From Lacibacter sp. H407 (GTDB taxonomy: Bacteria; Bacteroidota; Bacteroidia; Chitinophagales; Chitinophagaceae): a stretch of 64,000 nt of DNA. Position numbers and translations under genes: made by a program. The notes under the pieces were generated by a model. The model worked only from the letters and a program-made list of their open reading frames with translations, searched no databases and had not been told where the DNA came from. Below, in pieces: positions 51,918 through 60,103 of the stretch (position 1 is its first letter; each line of letters opens with the position of its first letter). The stretch is taken from positions 3,162,001 through 3,226,000 of the forward strand of contig NZ_JBBKTU010000001.1 in NCBI RefSeq assembly GCF_037892605.1, in the 5' to 3' direction.

Positions 51918-53018
51918 ATGAATAGTTTTCTCAAATTACCCTTCTATGCAAGGGTTTCTCTTTTATTGGTAGGCTTGTATGTACTCATCAACATGCTGTA
52001 CATTGGAGGAAGCCTGCTTATTCCGTTTGTATATGCAATGATCATTGCTGTGTTATTAAGTCCTGCCGTAAATTTTCTGGTGAACAAAAAGCTTAATCGT
52101 GCATTGGCCATTGCCATCGTACTATTTGTTGTGATATTGCTGCTGGCAGGGTTGATGTTATTGATCTCGTCGCAAGCCAGTCGTCTCAACGATGCGATGC
52201 CACAACTCACGCAAAAGTTCAATGAGTTTTTTACACAGATGCTCCAATGGGTATCACGCACCTTCAACATAAGCGAAACAAAAATTGATACATGGATCGC
52301 AGAATCAAAATCGGATCTGTTATCAAATAGTAATTCTGCCATTGGAGTTACCATCAGCAGTGTTGGCAGCGGCTTGGCAACCATCTTCCTCACACCGGTC
52401 TACATGTTTATGCTCCTGTTCTATCAACCCCATTTGTTGCAATTCCTCCATAAACTTTTTGGTTCGGGACAAAATCCGGATGTGACGGAAATATTAACTG
52501 AAACAAAAACTATTATTAACGGATACCTGGTTGGTTTATTTATTGAATTTTTGATCATTGCTGTGTTGAATACAGCTGGTTTATTAGTGCTTGGAATTGA
52601 ATATGCATTACTGCTTGGGCTTACGGGTGCTTTACTCAACATTATTCCTTATGTAGGTGGTTTAATTGCCTTGATCCTTTTTATGATCGTTGCATTGGTA
52701 ACAAAATCACCTGTGCACATGTTGTATGTAGCAATCCTGTACACTGTTATTCAATTTGTAGATAATAATTTTATTGTACCGAAAATTATCGGATCAAAAG
52801 TAAAACTCAATGCATTGATCTCACTCATGGCTGTTATTGCAGGTGCAGCGTTATGGGGTATTTCCGGAATGTTTCTCTCCATTCCAATAACAGCGATCAT
52901 CAAATTGATATTTGACCGGATCGATCCGCTGAAACCGCTTGGATTTCTCATGGGCGATAATACACCGCCGCTGCTCACGCTGCACAAATCAAAAGATATC
53001 AATACACCTCACTTATAG
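51918..53018 (+). CDS. AI-2E family transporter
   Basis: The 366-aa membrane protein has eight or so transmembrane helices. It shows the family's conserved features: an N-terminal pair (LLVGLYVLINMLYIGGSLLIPFVYAMIIAVLLSP), a soluble helical loop, and the C-terminal EFLIIAVLNTAGLLVLGIEYALLLGLTGALLNIIPYVGGLI and QFVDNNFIVPKIIGSKVKLNALI. The family (PerM-like) exports small molecules or ions; AI-2 export is known only for a few members. It is the last gene of the YtxH operon, 6 bp after the preceding gene. Confidence 0.88.
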   Translation: MNSFLKLPFYARVSLLLVGLYVLINMLYIGGSLLIPFVYAMIIAVLLSPAVNFLVNKKLNRALAIAIVLFVVILLLAGLMLLISSQASRLNDAMPQLTQKFNEFFTQMLQWVSRTFNISETKIDTWIAESKSDLLSNSNSAIGVTISSVGSGLATIFLTPVYMFMLLFYQPHLLQFLHKLFGSGQNPDVTEILTETKTIINGYLVGLFIEFLIIAVLNTAGLLVLGIEYALLLGLTGALLNIIPYVGGLIALILFMIVALVTKSPVHMLYVAILYTVIQFVDNNFIVPKIIGSKVKLNALISLMAVIAGAALWGISGMFLSIPITAIIKLIFDRIDPLKPLGFLMGDNTPPLLTLHKSKDINTPHL

Positions 53019-53026
53019 CATTAACG

Positions 53027-53091
53027 TGTGAATGTTATAATCTTTTCATTCATTCATGTAACAGTGGTTTCTTCAAGTTATTCAATCTTTG
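53027..53091 (+). promoter_or_regulatory. Tandem AraC-type operator and -7 element, T9SS cargo gene
   Basis: Box 1 TGTGAATGTTATAAT starts at 53027, box-2 right half TGTAAC at 53057, and the -7 element is AATCTTTG with its A at 53085 (58 bp). The leader to the start codon is about 105 nt. Confidence 0.7.
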
Positions 53092-53202
53092 CAGCTCTTA
53101 CCGCACCTTGATACATTATAACCTGTGTTGAATGTATATAGATGAAAGCTTCCAATTCCTTCTGAAAAAAGAAATTTCTCTTTCATCTTAATCATTTAAC
53201 AC

Positions 53203-54660
53203 ATGAAAACTTTTTTACTTTCTGCCCTTTTTTTAGCGACTTTTTTAGTGACGAGTAACCGCACACAGGCACAGTGTACCGTGAGCGACATTATTGTACA
53301 GAACATCACTGTTGTTTCCGGAACTGCAACTTCCTGTACGGTAAAATTTGATGTAACCTTTAATATTGCCGACAACAACGGAAATAAATTCATTTTTATC
53401 CATGCATGGTTGCAAAATGATTATCCTAATTATTTTAAATGCGAGAATGGTCAATCTACACAGAATGGTGCCATCGCAGCGCCAATGCAATCAGATCTTG
53501 TAAAATCATTTCTCAACATTGGATTAGATAACCTTGGTGAAACACCCGTGATCCTTACATCTTATCCAGCAGATGCTACAGTGCCAATGGCAGCAATCGA
53601 CTCAGCAAGCAAAGTGGTGTTACCTGATGGAACAGCTACGATTACCTTGTATGGGGTGATTGCTACATCGCCTGTAGCTTGTACAACTCCTTCAGTTGTG
53701 GTGGTTGATCTTTGGTCGAGCCAGGCAGCAAGTGGTCAACGTGCACATTGTGTGAATTGTGGCATCCGTTCAACTGCCGGTTATTTTGCTGTATTTGGTT
53801 TTGTGAATTGTTTTTCGAATTCGTTCACCGGAGCAATCAGCAATAATACAGCGGCACAGTTGGATGGTTACTATCGTGTGTTTGCAGATGTAAACAACGA
53901 TGGCTATTTCACTCCCAATACAGATACACTGCTCATTACAAATACTGATTTTTCAATTGCAGCAATGGGAACCATTCCGATTTCGGGTGCTATTCCGGAG
54001 GCGAATAAAAATCAAAACATCTTTATTGTTGTAACGCAAACGACCGGTGCAGCATCGGGTGCTTCCCGAGTATTTATGTTGCAACAGGCACCATGTGGAC
54101 CATTACCTGTAACCTTTGGTGCAGTTTCTGCCAACAGAATGAATCAATCGAATGTGATAGTGAAATGGGAAACGGTTACAGAAGAAAATACAAGAGGATT
54201 TATTGTACAAAGCAAACAAGGCAACGAAGCATGGAAACAGTCGGCTTTTGTTCCTTCAAAATCAGTAGCCGGCAGCAGTAGCCTGCCACTTAGTTATTCG
54301 TTTACTGATATGAATTCCAGCAGAGGATTGACACAGTACCGTATTCAACAGATTGACTATGATGGAAAAACCAGTATAAGCGAAACAAGAGTTGTTCGTG
54401 GTGATGGGCAGAGTGGAAAAATGATCGTTTATCCTAACCCAAGTACCAATGGACGGGTAATGGTTGTGTTTGACGAAAGCAAAGTGATCCGTGATATGCT
54501 GTTAGTGGATATGTATGGAAAGCAAGTGCGGCAGTGGAGAGGTGTTTCTGATAATACGCTTCAAATTGATAACCTTGTTACAGGTATGTATACATTGAAA
54601 GTAATTGCACGTGAAAGCGGTGAACAAACCACCACCAAAATTATTGTTTCAAAGAATTGA
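53203..54660 (+). CDS. Secreted protein with type IX secretion sorting domain
   Basis: The 485-aa protein has a signal peptide (MKTFLLSALFLATFLVTSNRTQAQ). A beta-rich body (about 25-300, several Cys) carries strands such as SCTVKFDVTFNIADNNGNKF. A fibronectin-like segment follows (MNQSNVIVKWETVTEENTRGFIVQ). The C-terminal Por-type sorting domain is clear: KMIVYPNPSTNGRVMV (about 405-420) and a final strand ending TTKIIVSKN. The sorting domain directs secretion across the outer membrane by T9SS. I do not recognise the body. It is expressed from the regulated promoter. Confidence 0.88.
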   Translation: MKTFLLSALFLATFLVTSNRTQAQCTVSDIIVQNITVVSGTATSCTVKFDVTFNIADNNGNKFIFIHAWLQNDYPNYFKCENGQSTQNGAIAAPMQSDLVKSFLNIGLDNLGETPVILTSYPADATVPMAAIDSASKVVLPDGTATITLYGVIATSPVACTTPSVVVVDLWSSQAASGQRAHCVNCGIRSTAGYFAVFGFVNCFSNSFTGAISNNTAAQLDGYYRVFADVNNDGYFTPNTDTLLITNTDFSIAAMGTIPISGAIPEANKNQNIFIVVTQTTGAASGASRVFMLQQAPCGPLPVTFGAVSANRMNQSNVIVKWETVTEENTRGFIVQSKQGNEAWKQSAFVPSKSVAGSSSLPLSYSFTDMNSSRGLTQYRIQQIDYDGKTSISETRVVRGDGQSGKMIVYPNPSTNGRVMVVFDESKVIRDMLLVDMYGKQVRQWRGVSDNTLQIDNLVTGMYTLKVIARESGEQTTTKIIVSKN

Positions 54661-54695
54661 TAGGCAGGAATTACCCTTCGCTGTTTACTCAATCA

Positions 54696-54724
54696 AAAAG
54701 GCTCCTGATCAGGAGCTTTTTTTT
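54696..54724 (+). terminator. Intrinsic terminator of the T9SS cargo gene
   Basis: A 16-bp palindromic stem GCTCCTGATCAGGAGC flanked by A-rich and T-rich arms ends in a T tract. Confidence 0.8.
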
Positions 54725-54892
54725 GTGCTTTGCATCTATAAAAAATGTTGAGGAATTTGACGATGCGCAATGAATAGGATGTAGCAAAAGATAACATCTG
54801 TCCGAATCTTATTGCATACAAAGTGATTGATTGGCACGCAGAGGCAAAGAGGACGCAGCTGTTCTCTGATTTTTTTAAATGAGCAAACGCTC

Positions 54893-56737
54893 TTAATCTT
54901 TCGGAGAATAGTGAAGAGGCAGGCTTACATCGAGTGTAAAGCCATTCCCGGGCGAAGAAGTGATTTGCATGCTGCCATGGTTTACATGCACTCTGCTTTT
55001 AATATTGAGTATGCCCACCCCATTTACCGGATGTTGATGATCAAAGCCATCCCCATCGTCGGAGATATGCAGGAATACCTGCCCGTCATGTAAGGTTAGA
55101 TCAATGTTCGCACGGGTAGCATTGGCATGTTTTAAAATATTAGCTACCTGTTCCTGTACAATACGGAAAATGGTCAGTTGAATTTTTTTGTCAATCAGTG
55201 TGTGTAGGTTTTCATCTTTGTAAAATGTGAATTTAACAGGATGGATATCGGACAGATCGTTGATGAGATTTTGTATGTTTTCCAACACGCCAATTTCGTG
55301 CATACCCGGCACTACCAATGCTTTTGAAATGCGACGTACTTCATCAATTACATTTTTGATGAGGTCACAGGATCGATCGAGGTATTGATCCCGTTTGCTT
55401 TCCGATTTCTTTGCCATTTGAATATATAGCTTTGCAACAGCGAGCAATTGGTTAAGATTGTCGTGCAACTCTTTGCCAATTTCTGCACGTTCGGTTTCCT
55501 GTGCAGAAATAACAGCACCTGTAATTTCCCGCTGCCGGGTAATGCGTTCCTCGATCAACTTTAATTCAAGCTCCATGGTTTCAGTAATGTCGGCCTGGAT
55601 CGCAAAAAACTGGTTGCAGTTTCCCTGTTCATCAAAAAGGGCTTGCCCCTCCAGATGAACCCAAAATTTTTCACCGGCTTTCGTATAGTTGATGAGTTTG
55701 CAATCAAAGGGCTGTTGATTCTTTATTTTTTCATTGAGCGCTGCCACAACTTCTGCATTGGTTTCTTTTCCTTGCAAAAAATGGCCTGGCACTTGGCCTA
55801 CTGCTTCATCTTTCGAATATCCGGTGATTTTTGTAAAGGCATCGTTTACCCAGGTAATATGTTGTTCTGCGTCTGTTACAATCACAGCATTCACTGTTTG
55901 CTTTGCAATAAGCGATAATTTTTGCTCACTCGCCAGCAGTAGTTGTTCTGATTTTTTTCGGGCGGTAATATCCTGTGTAGCGCCGATCATTCGCATGGCT
56001 ACGTTGTTCTCGTTGTAAAAAATATGTCCGCAATCGTGTACAATCGCATAGCTGCCATCCATTTTCCGCAGGCGATATTCATCTTCCCATTTTTCCTCTG
56101 TGCCTGTTGTAAGGATTGTTTGTAATCTGCTGAGTAAGCCATTGCTGTCGTCGGGATGGATGCGGCTCTCCCAATAACTCTGCGGAATAATTGCGTTTTC
56201 AATCGGGTAACCAAAAATGCGTTTATGGCCGCCATCGATCCAAAACAATTGTTTCGCCTGAAGATCCCATTCCCATAAACAGTCGTTGGTTACTTCTGTA
56301 ACAAACAGATACAGATCCCGCAACACTTTCAACTTCTGTTCGGGATTGGCAGGTTGACTGCTGCAGGTAAACGAAATAGAAATTGTTTTTCCCTGCGGAT
56401 ACACAACTCCCTGAAACCAGGCGCCCATCTCTGCCCAATACTCTTCAAATCGAACAGGTGTTTCTAATTGAAATGCTTTGTAATAGTTCGCATAAAATTC
56501 AACTGGCAGTAGTCCTGAAAATGTTTTCCAGAAATTATGACCAATTATATTTTTTGCTTCTACCCGTAACAGTTTTTCGGCCGCAGTATTCCATTCGATC
56601 ACATTCCAATTTTGATCTACTGCAATAAAACCATTGGTAAGAATTTCCCGTACGGTAGTGGTTGCAATGGTTGATTTACTGTTGCTGTTAGTTGTGCGGC
56701 CTTGGGTGGCAGAAGGATGAAGTTGCTGATCGTTCAT
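54893..56737 (-). CDS. PAS-domain sensor histidine kinase (HisKA_3 type)
   Basis: The 614-aa protein has three PAS domains (about residues 25-125, 140-260 and 270-390). A HisKA_3-type dimerisation and phosphoacceptor helix follows with GKELHDNLNQLL (His 425). A HATPase_c domain (about 505-610) has NILKHANATRANI, ISDDGDGF and GVGILNIKSRV. It has no transmembrane segment, so it is cytosolic. The third PAS has the LOV-like tail GQVPGHFLQGKETN but lacks the flavin-bonding Cys, so blue-light sensing is unlikely. No response regulator is adjacent. NarL-type regulators usually partner with HisKA_3 kinases. Confidence 0.9.
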   Translation of the reverse strand: MNDQQLHPSATQGRTTNSNSKSTIATTTVREILTNGFIAVDQNWNVIEWNTAAEKLLRVEAKNIIGHNFWKTFSGLLPVEFYANYYKAFQLETPVRFEEYWAEMGAWFQGVVYPQGKTISISFTCSSQPANPEQKLKVLRDLYLFVTEVTNDCLWEWDLQAKQLFWIDGGHKRIFGYPIENAIIPQSYWESRIHPDDSNGLLSRLQTILTTGTEEKWEDEYRLRKMDGSYAIVHDCGHIFYNENNVAMRMIGATQDITARKKSEQLLLASEQKLSLIAKQTVNAVIVTDAEQHITWVNDAFTKITGYSKDEAVGQVPGHFLQGKETNAEVVAALNEKIKNQQPFDCKLINYTKAGEKFWVHLEGQALFDEQGNCNQFFAIQADITETMELELKLIEERITRQREITGAVISAQETERAEIGKELHDNLNQLLAVAKLYIQMAKKSESKRDQYLDRSCDLIKNVIDEVRRISKALVVPGMHEIGVLENIQNLINDLSDIHPVKFTFYKDENLHTLIDKKIQLTIFRIVQEQVANILKHANATRANIDLTLHDGQVFLHISDDGDGFDHQHPVNGVGILNIKSRVHVNHGSMQITSSPGNGFTLDVSLPLHYSPKD

Positions 56738-56784
56738 ATAAACGAGGGGTTAATTGAAATAAATGGAAGCTCTAATAGCTTCAC

Positions 56785-57150
56785 TTATTCGTATCCGCTT
56801 TTTATAATGGTCAGGATCATTTTAAACCGTCCATTCGGGCGAATGAAGTTGGGTAAATGCGCAGGAATAATGATGCCTTCGCCCGAAGTAAGTAAATGTG
56901 ATATGTTATCAATTACGATTTCCGCTTTGCCTTCAATGATCTGTGCAAACGTATCGAAAGGTGATGTTTTCTCCGTTAAACCTTCGCCACTGTCAAACGA
57001 CATTACGCTGATGTTGCCGGTTGATTTTTTAATAATGGTTTTGATCACCACTGAGTTGGGCATGTACTCAATAATTTCCACAATTATGTGGGCTTTCGAT
57101 TTTTCCAGTTCCGAAATGTCGACCTTGTTGTTGATTTCTTCCGTGCTCAT
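56785..57150 (-). CDS. Small cupin-fold protein
   Basis: The 121-aa protein has the cupin pattern FDTFAQIIEGKAEIVIDNISHLLTSGEGIIIPAHLPNFIRPNGRF (about 65-108). The metal His residues of motif 1 are not conserved (GLTEKTSPFDTFAQII), so it may bind a ligand rather than catalyse. It is transcribed from a regulated promoter (57227-57290). Confidence 0.75.
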   Translation of the reverse strand: MSTEEINNKVDISELEKSKAHIIVEIIEYMPNSVVIKTIIKKSTGNISVMSFDSGEGLTEKTSPFDTFAQIIEGKAEIVIDNISHLLTSGEGIIIPAHLPNFIRPNGRFKMILTIIKSGYE

Positions 57151-57226
57151 AGTTGGCGTTTAAATGGGTTAAATGCAAGTTGCTGTTTCGTTGATTGTTG
57201 CTGTGGTGTGTCCTGTAGCCAACATC

Positions 57227-57290
57227 TAAAGTTCTGTAAAACAACGCCGGTTATGTTATACAAGCCCGTGGTGGGGTTACATCATTCATA
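57227..57290 (-). promoter_or_regulatory. Tandem AraC-type operator and -7 element, cupin gene
   Basis: On the minus strand box 1 TATGAATGATGTAAC starts at 57290, box-2 right half TATAAC is at 21-bp spacing, and GAACTTTA has its A at 57233 (57 bp). Confidence 0.7.
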
Positions 57291-57319
57291 CTTTTAGGAA
57301 TTTCAGACGGGTATGCAAA

Positions 57320-57403
57320 CGAAAAAAGCCTTTGCAGACGCAAAGGCTTTAACCAAAACCTACTCTAAAAGGGTGAAGATTATCTTATCTTTAATAGAAC
57401 ATT
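57320..57403 (-). ncRNA. Candidate regulated small RNA 2
   Basis: A regulated promoter (57408-57472) fires toward lower coordinates just after the Lmo0937-like gene ends (57492). About 84 nt later an intrinsic terminator follows (11-bp stem GCAAAGGCTTT at 57340-57350 with AAAGCCTTTGC at 57325-57335, 4-nt loop, then six T on the minus strand). The only ATG opens a 3-codon frame (MFY). The product is therefore most likely a small RNA. The terminator may also end the upstream gene's transcript. Confidence 0.55.
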
Positions 57404-57407
57404 ACTG

Positions 57408-57472
57408 TAAAGCTACAGGCTCTTCTACGTTATTCTGTTATACGATCTCTGCAAAAAATTATAGAATTCACA
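57408..57472 (-). promoter_or_regulatory. Tandem AraC-type operator and -7 element of small RNA 2
   Basis: On the minus strand box 1 TGTGAATTCTATAAT starts at 57472, box-2 right half TATAAC is at 21-bp spacing, and TAGCTTTA has its A at 57414 (58 bp). No start codon of a real gene follows. Confidence 0.7.
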
Positions 57473-57491
57473 CCCGTATTTCCGGTAACGA

Positions 57492-57647
57492 TCAAAGGAT
57501 CTTTCTGCCCTGTATAATACGAATGAGAATGGCGATGACCGCAATAACCAGTAATACGTGAATAATGCCACCGGCATTGAAGGCAAAAAAACCAACGAGC
57601 CATCCAATGATGAGGATAACGGCAATGATATAAAGAAGATTTCCCAT
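57492..57647 (-). CDS. Lmo0937-family small membrane protein
   Basis: The 51-aa protein (ATG 57647 to TGA 57494-57492) has two hydrophobic helices: NLLYIIAVILIIGWLVGFFAF and GIIHVLLVIAVIAILIRIIQ, ending GRKIL. This matches the lmo0937-type membrane proteins of Bacteroidota and Firmicutes, whose function is unknown. It lies 39 bp after the TPR-like gene at 57687 on the same strand and is likely the last gene of the AraC1 operon. Confidence 0.8.
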   Translation of the reverse strand: MGNLLYIIAVILIIGWLVGFFAFNAGGIIHVLLVIAVIAILIRIIQGRKIL

Positions 57648-57686
57648 GATGTGATTGTTTTTAATGATTAAAAAAGATGAACAATT

Positions 57687-58010
57687 TTATAATGATTTTT
57701 TTATTGCCGGGTCAAGTTGAAAGATGCGTGCCTGCTGACGCATATCTTTTTCGTATTCAGTAATGGTATGCAGCACTTTCAGTTTTTCAATGATGCGGCT
57801 GCGCAGGTGCTCATCAAAACCATTTTTCTCTGCTTCATTCAATGCTGTTTCGTATTGTACAATAGCTGAAGCAAATTCTCCACTGTTCTCATCTTGTAAT
57901 GCTGCATGGAACAGTTTTACCGAGCTGCTTTTTTTACGCCGCAGCATGTACCAGATCAATAAGGCTGTTGATACAACAAAGAAGGCGAGAAGAAGAATAT
58001 TATTAAGCAT
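57687..58010 (-). CDS. Membrane-anchored TPR-like small protein
   Basis: The 107-aa protein has one N-terminal transmembrane helix (NILLLAFFVVSTALLIWYML), a basic stop-transfer (RRKKSS), and a TPR-like helical hairpin (KLFHAALQDENSGEFASAIVQYETALNEAEKNG). The family is unknown to me. It is between the AraC1 gene (41 bp upstream) and the Lmo0937-like gene (39 bp downstream), so it shares the regulated transcript. Confidence 0.65.
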   Translation of the reverse strand: MLNNILLLAFFVVSTALLIWYMLRRKKSSSVKLFHAALQDENSGEFASAIVQYETALNEAEKNGFDEHLRSRIIEKLKVLHTITEYEKDMRQQARIFQLDPAIKKSL

Positions 58011-58051
58011 ACTACTGAATTAAATAGTTCCAATTTTGTAACCAACTGTTC

Positions 58052-58612
58052 CTATAACTCCTTCCTGACTACCTGGCGCTTTTCTTTCTGCAGTTTAAAA
58101 TGTGTAGGTGTAAGCCCTGTTATTTTCTTAAACTGAGTACTTAAATGTGCTACGCTGCTGTAATGCATAAGAAAAGCAATTTCTGTGAGGTTCATTTCAT
58201 CATACACCAGTAATTCCTTAACCCGTTCTATTTTATGTATGATGATGAATTTCTCAATAGTAACACCCTGTACTTCCGAAAACAGGTTAGCCATATATGT
58301 ATAGTCAAGTTGTAATTTTCCTGCCAGGTAAACCGAGAAATTCACAGTCAACGGTTCCTCTGAATAATGCACCATTTCAATCACTATATTTTTTATGCGC
58401 TCGATCAGGATACGCTTCTTATCATCCATCAACTCAAGCCCTGATTTCGACAGTGCAATTCGAAACTCCTGCCGTTGCTGTTCGGTTACCATTCCCACAA
58501 TTTCAGCTTCTCCTAATTCAATAGATGCATATGAAATTCCAAGTTTAGTCAGTTCATCTCTCACCACCATTTTGCAGCGAATACAAACCATGTTCTTAAT
58601 GTAAAATTTCAA
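58052..58612 (-). CDS. AraC-family transcriptional regulator with N-terminal CxxC (paralogue 1)
   Basis: The 186-aa protein starts KFYIKNMVCIRCKMVV (Cys 10 and Cys 13, a CxxC pair) and ends with an AraC-type double helix-turn-helix (ERVKELLVYDEMNLTEIAFLMHYSSVAHLSTQFKKITGLTPTHF). The CxxC region resembles heavy-metal-associated domains but lacks a full HMA fold, so it could sense redox or metal (inference). It sits behind a tandem AraC-type operator (58707-58771), so it may activate its own operon. A close paralogue lies just upstream. Two further small genes follow in the same operon. Confidence 0.88.
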   Translation of the reverse strand: MKFYIKNMVCIRCKMVVRDELTKLGISYASIELGEAEIVGMVTEQQRQEFRIALSKSGLELMDDKKRILIERIKNIVIEMVHYSEEPLTVNFSVYLAGKLQLDYTYMANLFSEVQGVTIEKFIIIHKIERVKELLVYDEMNLTEIAFLMHYSSVAHLSTQFKKITGLTPTHFKLQKEKRQVVRKEL

Positions 58613-58706
58613 AAGATCTGTTTAGTTGTTTTTGGAAGCCACCAGCTCTTTTCTTCATCAGTTCAGAGCTATGGATAACCTCAAAACAAGCTTGTAGATG
58701 CCGTAG

Positions 58707-58771
58707 TAAAGGTGGAGCTATTTGCCGGCAGTTTGTTTACAGAATGCACATGTAGTGTTGTAAAATTCACA
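58707..58771 (-). promoter_or_regulatory. Tandem AraC-type operator and -7 element, AraC1 operon
   Basis: On the minus strand box 1 TGTGAATTTTACAAC starts at 58771. The second box TGTGCATTCTGTAAA is the most complete one in the window (21-bp spacing), and CACCTTTA has its A at 58713 (58 bp). Box 1 overlaps the end of the AraC2 gene. Confidence 0.75.
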
Positions 58772-59327
58772 CATCCTCCAGCATATTGCGTCGCTTTTCT
58801 TTTAATTTCTTGAAATGGGAGGGGGTAAGGCCGGTTACTTTTTTGAATTGTGCACTTAAATGTGCCACACTGCTGTAGTGCATAAGATAGGCGATCTCGG
58901 TAAGATTGAGTTCGTCGTATACGAGTAATTCCTTTACCCGTTCTATTTTATGTGCAATAATAAATTTTTCAATGGTACTGCCTGTTACTTCCGAAAACAG
59001 GTTGGCCATATAGGTATAATCGTGTTTCAGTTGATCGCTTAAGTATACAGAAAAGTTTACGATCAATGGTTCTTCTGAGTAATGAACCAATTCTACGATC
59101 ACATTTTTAATACGTTGAATGAGCACACTTTTTTTATCGTCCATCAGTTCAAGTCCTGATCGTAATAATGCATCTCTGAATTGATCATGAAGTTCGGTCG
59201 TGAATTCAGTAGTAATATCTGCTTCACCTAAGTCGACAGTTGTGTATTGGATACCAAGTTTGGTGAGTTCTTCTTTCACCACCATTTTGCAACGGATGCA
59301 AACCATATTTTTAATATACAACTTCAT
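58767..59327 (-). CDS. AraC-family transcriptional regulator with N-terminal CxxC (paralogue 2)
   Basis: The 186-aa protein is a close paralogue of the gene at 58052, with about three quarters of residues identical by eye. It has the same start (KLYIKNMVCIRCKMVV), the same middle (YSEEPLIVNFSVYLSDQLKHDYTYMANLFSEV) and the same double HTH (YDELNLTEIAYLMHYSSVAHLSAQFKKVTGLTPSHF). Its own promoter seems to be TACCTTTATAAG near 59408, without tandem boxes, so it could be the constitutively made activator of the regulon while paralogue 1 is autoregulated (inference). Confidence 0.88.
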   Translation of the reverse strand: MKLYIKNMVCIRCKMVVKEELTKLGIQYTTVDLGEADITTEFTTELHDQFRDALLRSGLELMDDKKSVLIQRIKNVIVELVHYSEEPLIVNFSVYLSDQLKHDYTYMANLFSEVTGSTIEKFIIAHKIERVKELLVYDELNLTEIAYLMHYSSVAHLSAQFKKVTGLTPSHFKKLKEKRRNMLEDV

Positions 59328-59668
59328 AGACCTGCCTGTGTTTTGGTTTAACTTTTTTGCTAAATACCTGGTAAGCTGGTCTGCTAAGCCACACCTCTGT
59401 AATCTTATAAAGGTAGTCCTAATTTTACCGCTTTCGGCTGCTTCATTTTATGATTCAGATCAGACAGCCCGGCAACAATGGTTAGTTACTGCTGTCGATT
59501 GCAATAAAAACCTCTGTAGCCAAAAGCAGACATTGTTTTTCACTCCTCAAACTACCACAACGAATCCGAAAATTTTGAAACCTGTGAATCATGTAAACAA
59601 TTCTGCAACTTTTGTAACGAAAGCCATATCAAAGCAGCCCATCTTTACAACAAATAAAAAATACGTTT
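59328..59668. other. Divergent intergenic region between AraC2 and Thivi_2564-type gene
   Basis: This 341-bp gap holds the AraC2 promoter (TACCTTTATAAG near 59403-59415, minus strand) and the regulated promoter of the plus-strand gene at 59583-59647. The rest is A+T-rich with no RNA gene I can recognise. Confidence 0.5.
59583..59647 (+). promoter_or_regulatory. Tandem AraC-type operator and -7 element, Thivi_2564-type gene
   Basis: Box 1 TGTGAATCATGTAAA starts at 59583, box-2 right half TGTAAC at 59613, and CATCTTTA has its A at 59641 (58 bp). The leader is about 15-20 nt. Confidence 0.7.
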
Positions 59669-59854
59669 ATGCCGTTGCTGACCATTGTTGTAGTATTGAT
59701 TGTAGCAGGAGTTCTTCTTTGGTTGATAAACACCTATATCCCGATGGATCGTAAGATCAAGAACATCCTCAATATTGTAGTTGTAATAGCGATCGTGATC
59801 TGGCTGTTAAAAGCATTTGGATTACTTGGTTCTATTGGCAGCATCCGTGTATAA
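59669..59854 (+). CDS. Thivi_2564-family small membrane protein
   Basis: The 61-aa protein has two transmembrane helices (LLTIVVVLIVAGVLLWLINTYI and ILNIVVVIAIVIWLLKAFGLLG) separated by a short basic loop (PMDRKIKN). This is the pattern of Thivi_2564-type membrane proteins, whose role is unknown. It is behind the regulated promoter and may be followed in the same transcript by the 40-aa gene at 59913. Confidence 0.75.
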   Translation: MPLLTIVVVLIVAGVLLWLINTYIPMDRKIKNILNIVVVIAIVIWLLKAFGLLGSIGSIRV

Positions 59855-59912
59855 GGGACTGGCCAACTACTTTTAATAATGGTTTTACATGAACAGTATT
59901 TTTTACTGTTGT

Positions 59913-60035
59913 ATGAACAAAATGAAAAACATCTCAAAGCTGGGCATTGCGGTAGTTGTGATCATGATCACGGCGCTGTTGATCTCCGGCTTTTTGTATG
60001 TGTTCAGCGAGTATATACTGCGTAACACAAATTGA
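59913..60035 (+). CDS. Very small membrane protein
   Basis: A 40-aa open frame (ATG 59913 to TGA 60033-60035) encodes a basic N-terminus and one hydrophobic helix: KLGIAVVVIMITALLISGFLYVF, ending SEYILRNTN. Codon choice and the single clean helix suggest a real gene. A short hairpin (AACAGTA / TACTGTT, 59892-59910) precedes the start and may affect translation. Confidence 0.55.
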   Translation: MNKMKNISKLGIAVVVIMITALLISGFLYVFSEYILRNTN

Positions 60036-60103
60036 CAGCCGTTTCAAACAAACGTTTTGAAATGGTGATTGCTATTTATCACTCAAACAAAACGTCATTC
60101 TTT

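Noticed and set aside
54893-56737. Third PAS domain as a blue-light LOV sensor
   Set aside because: The tail FLQGKETN is LOV-like, but the flavin-bonding Cys of the NCRFLQ motif is missing.
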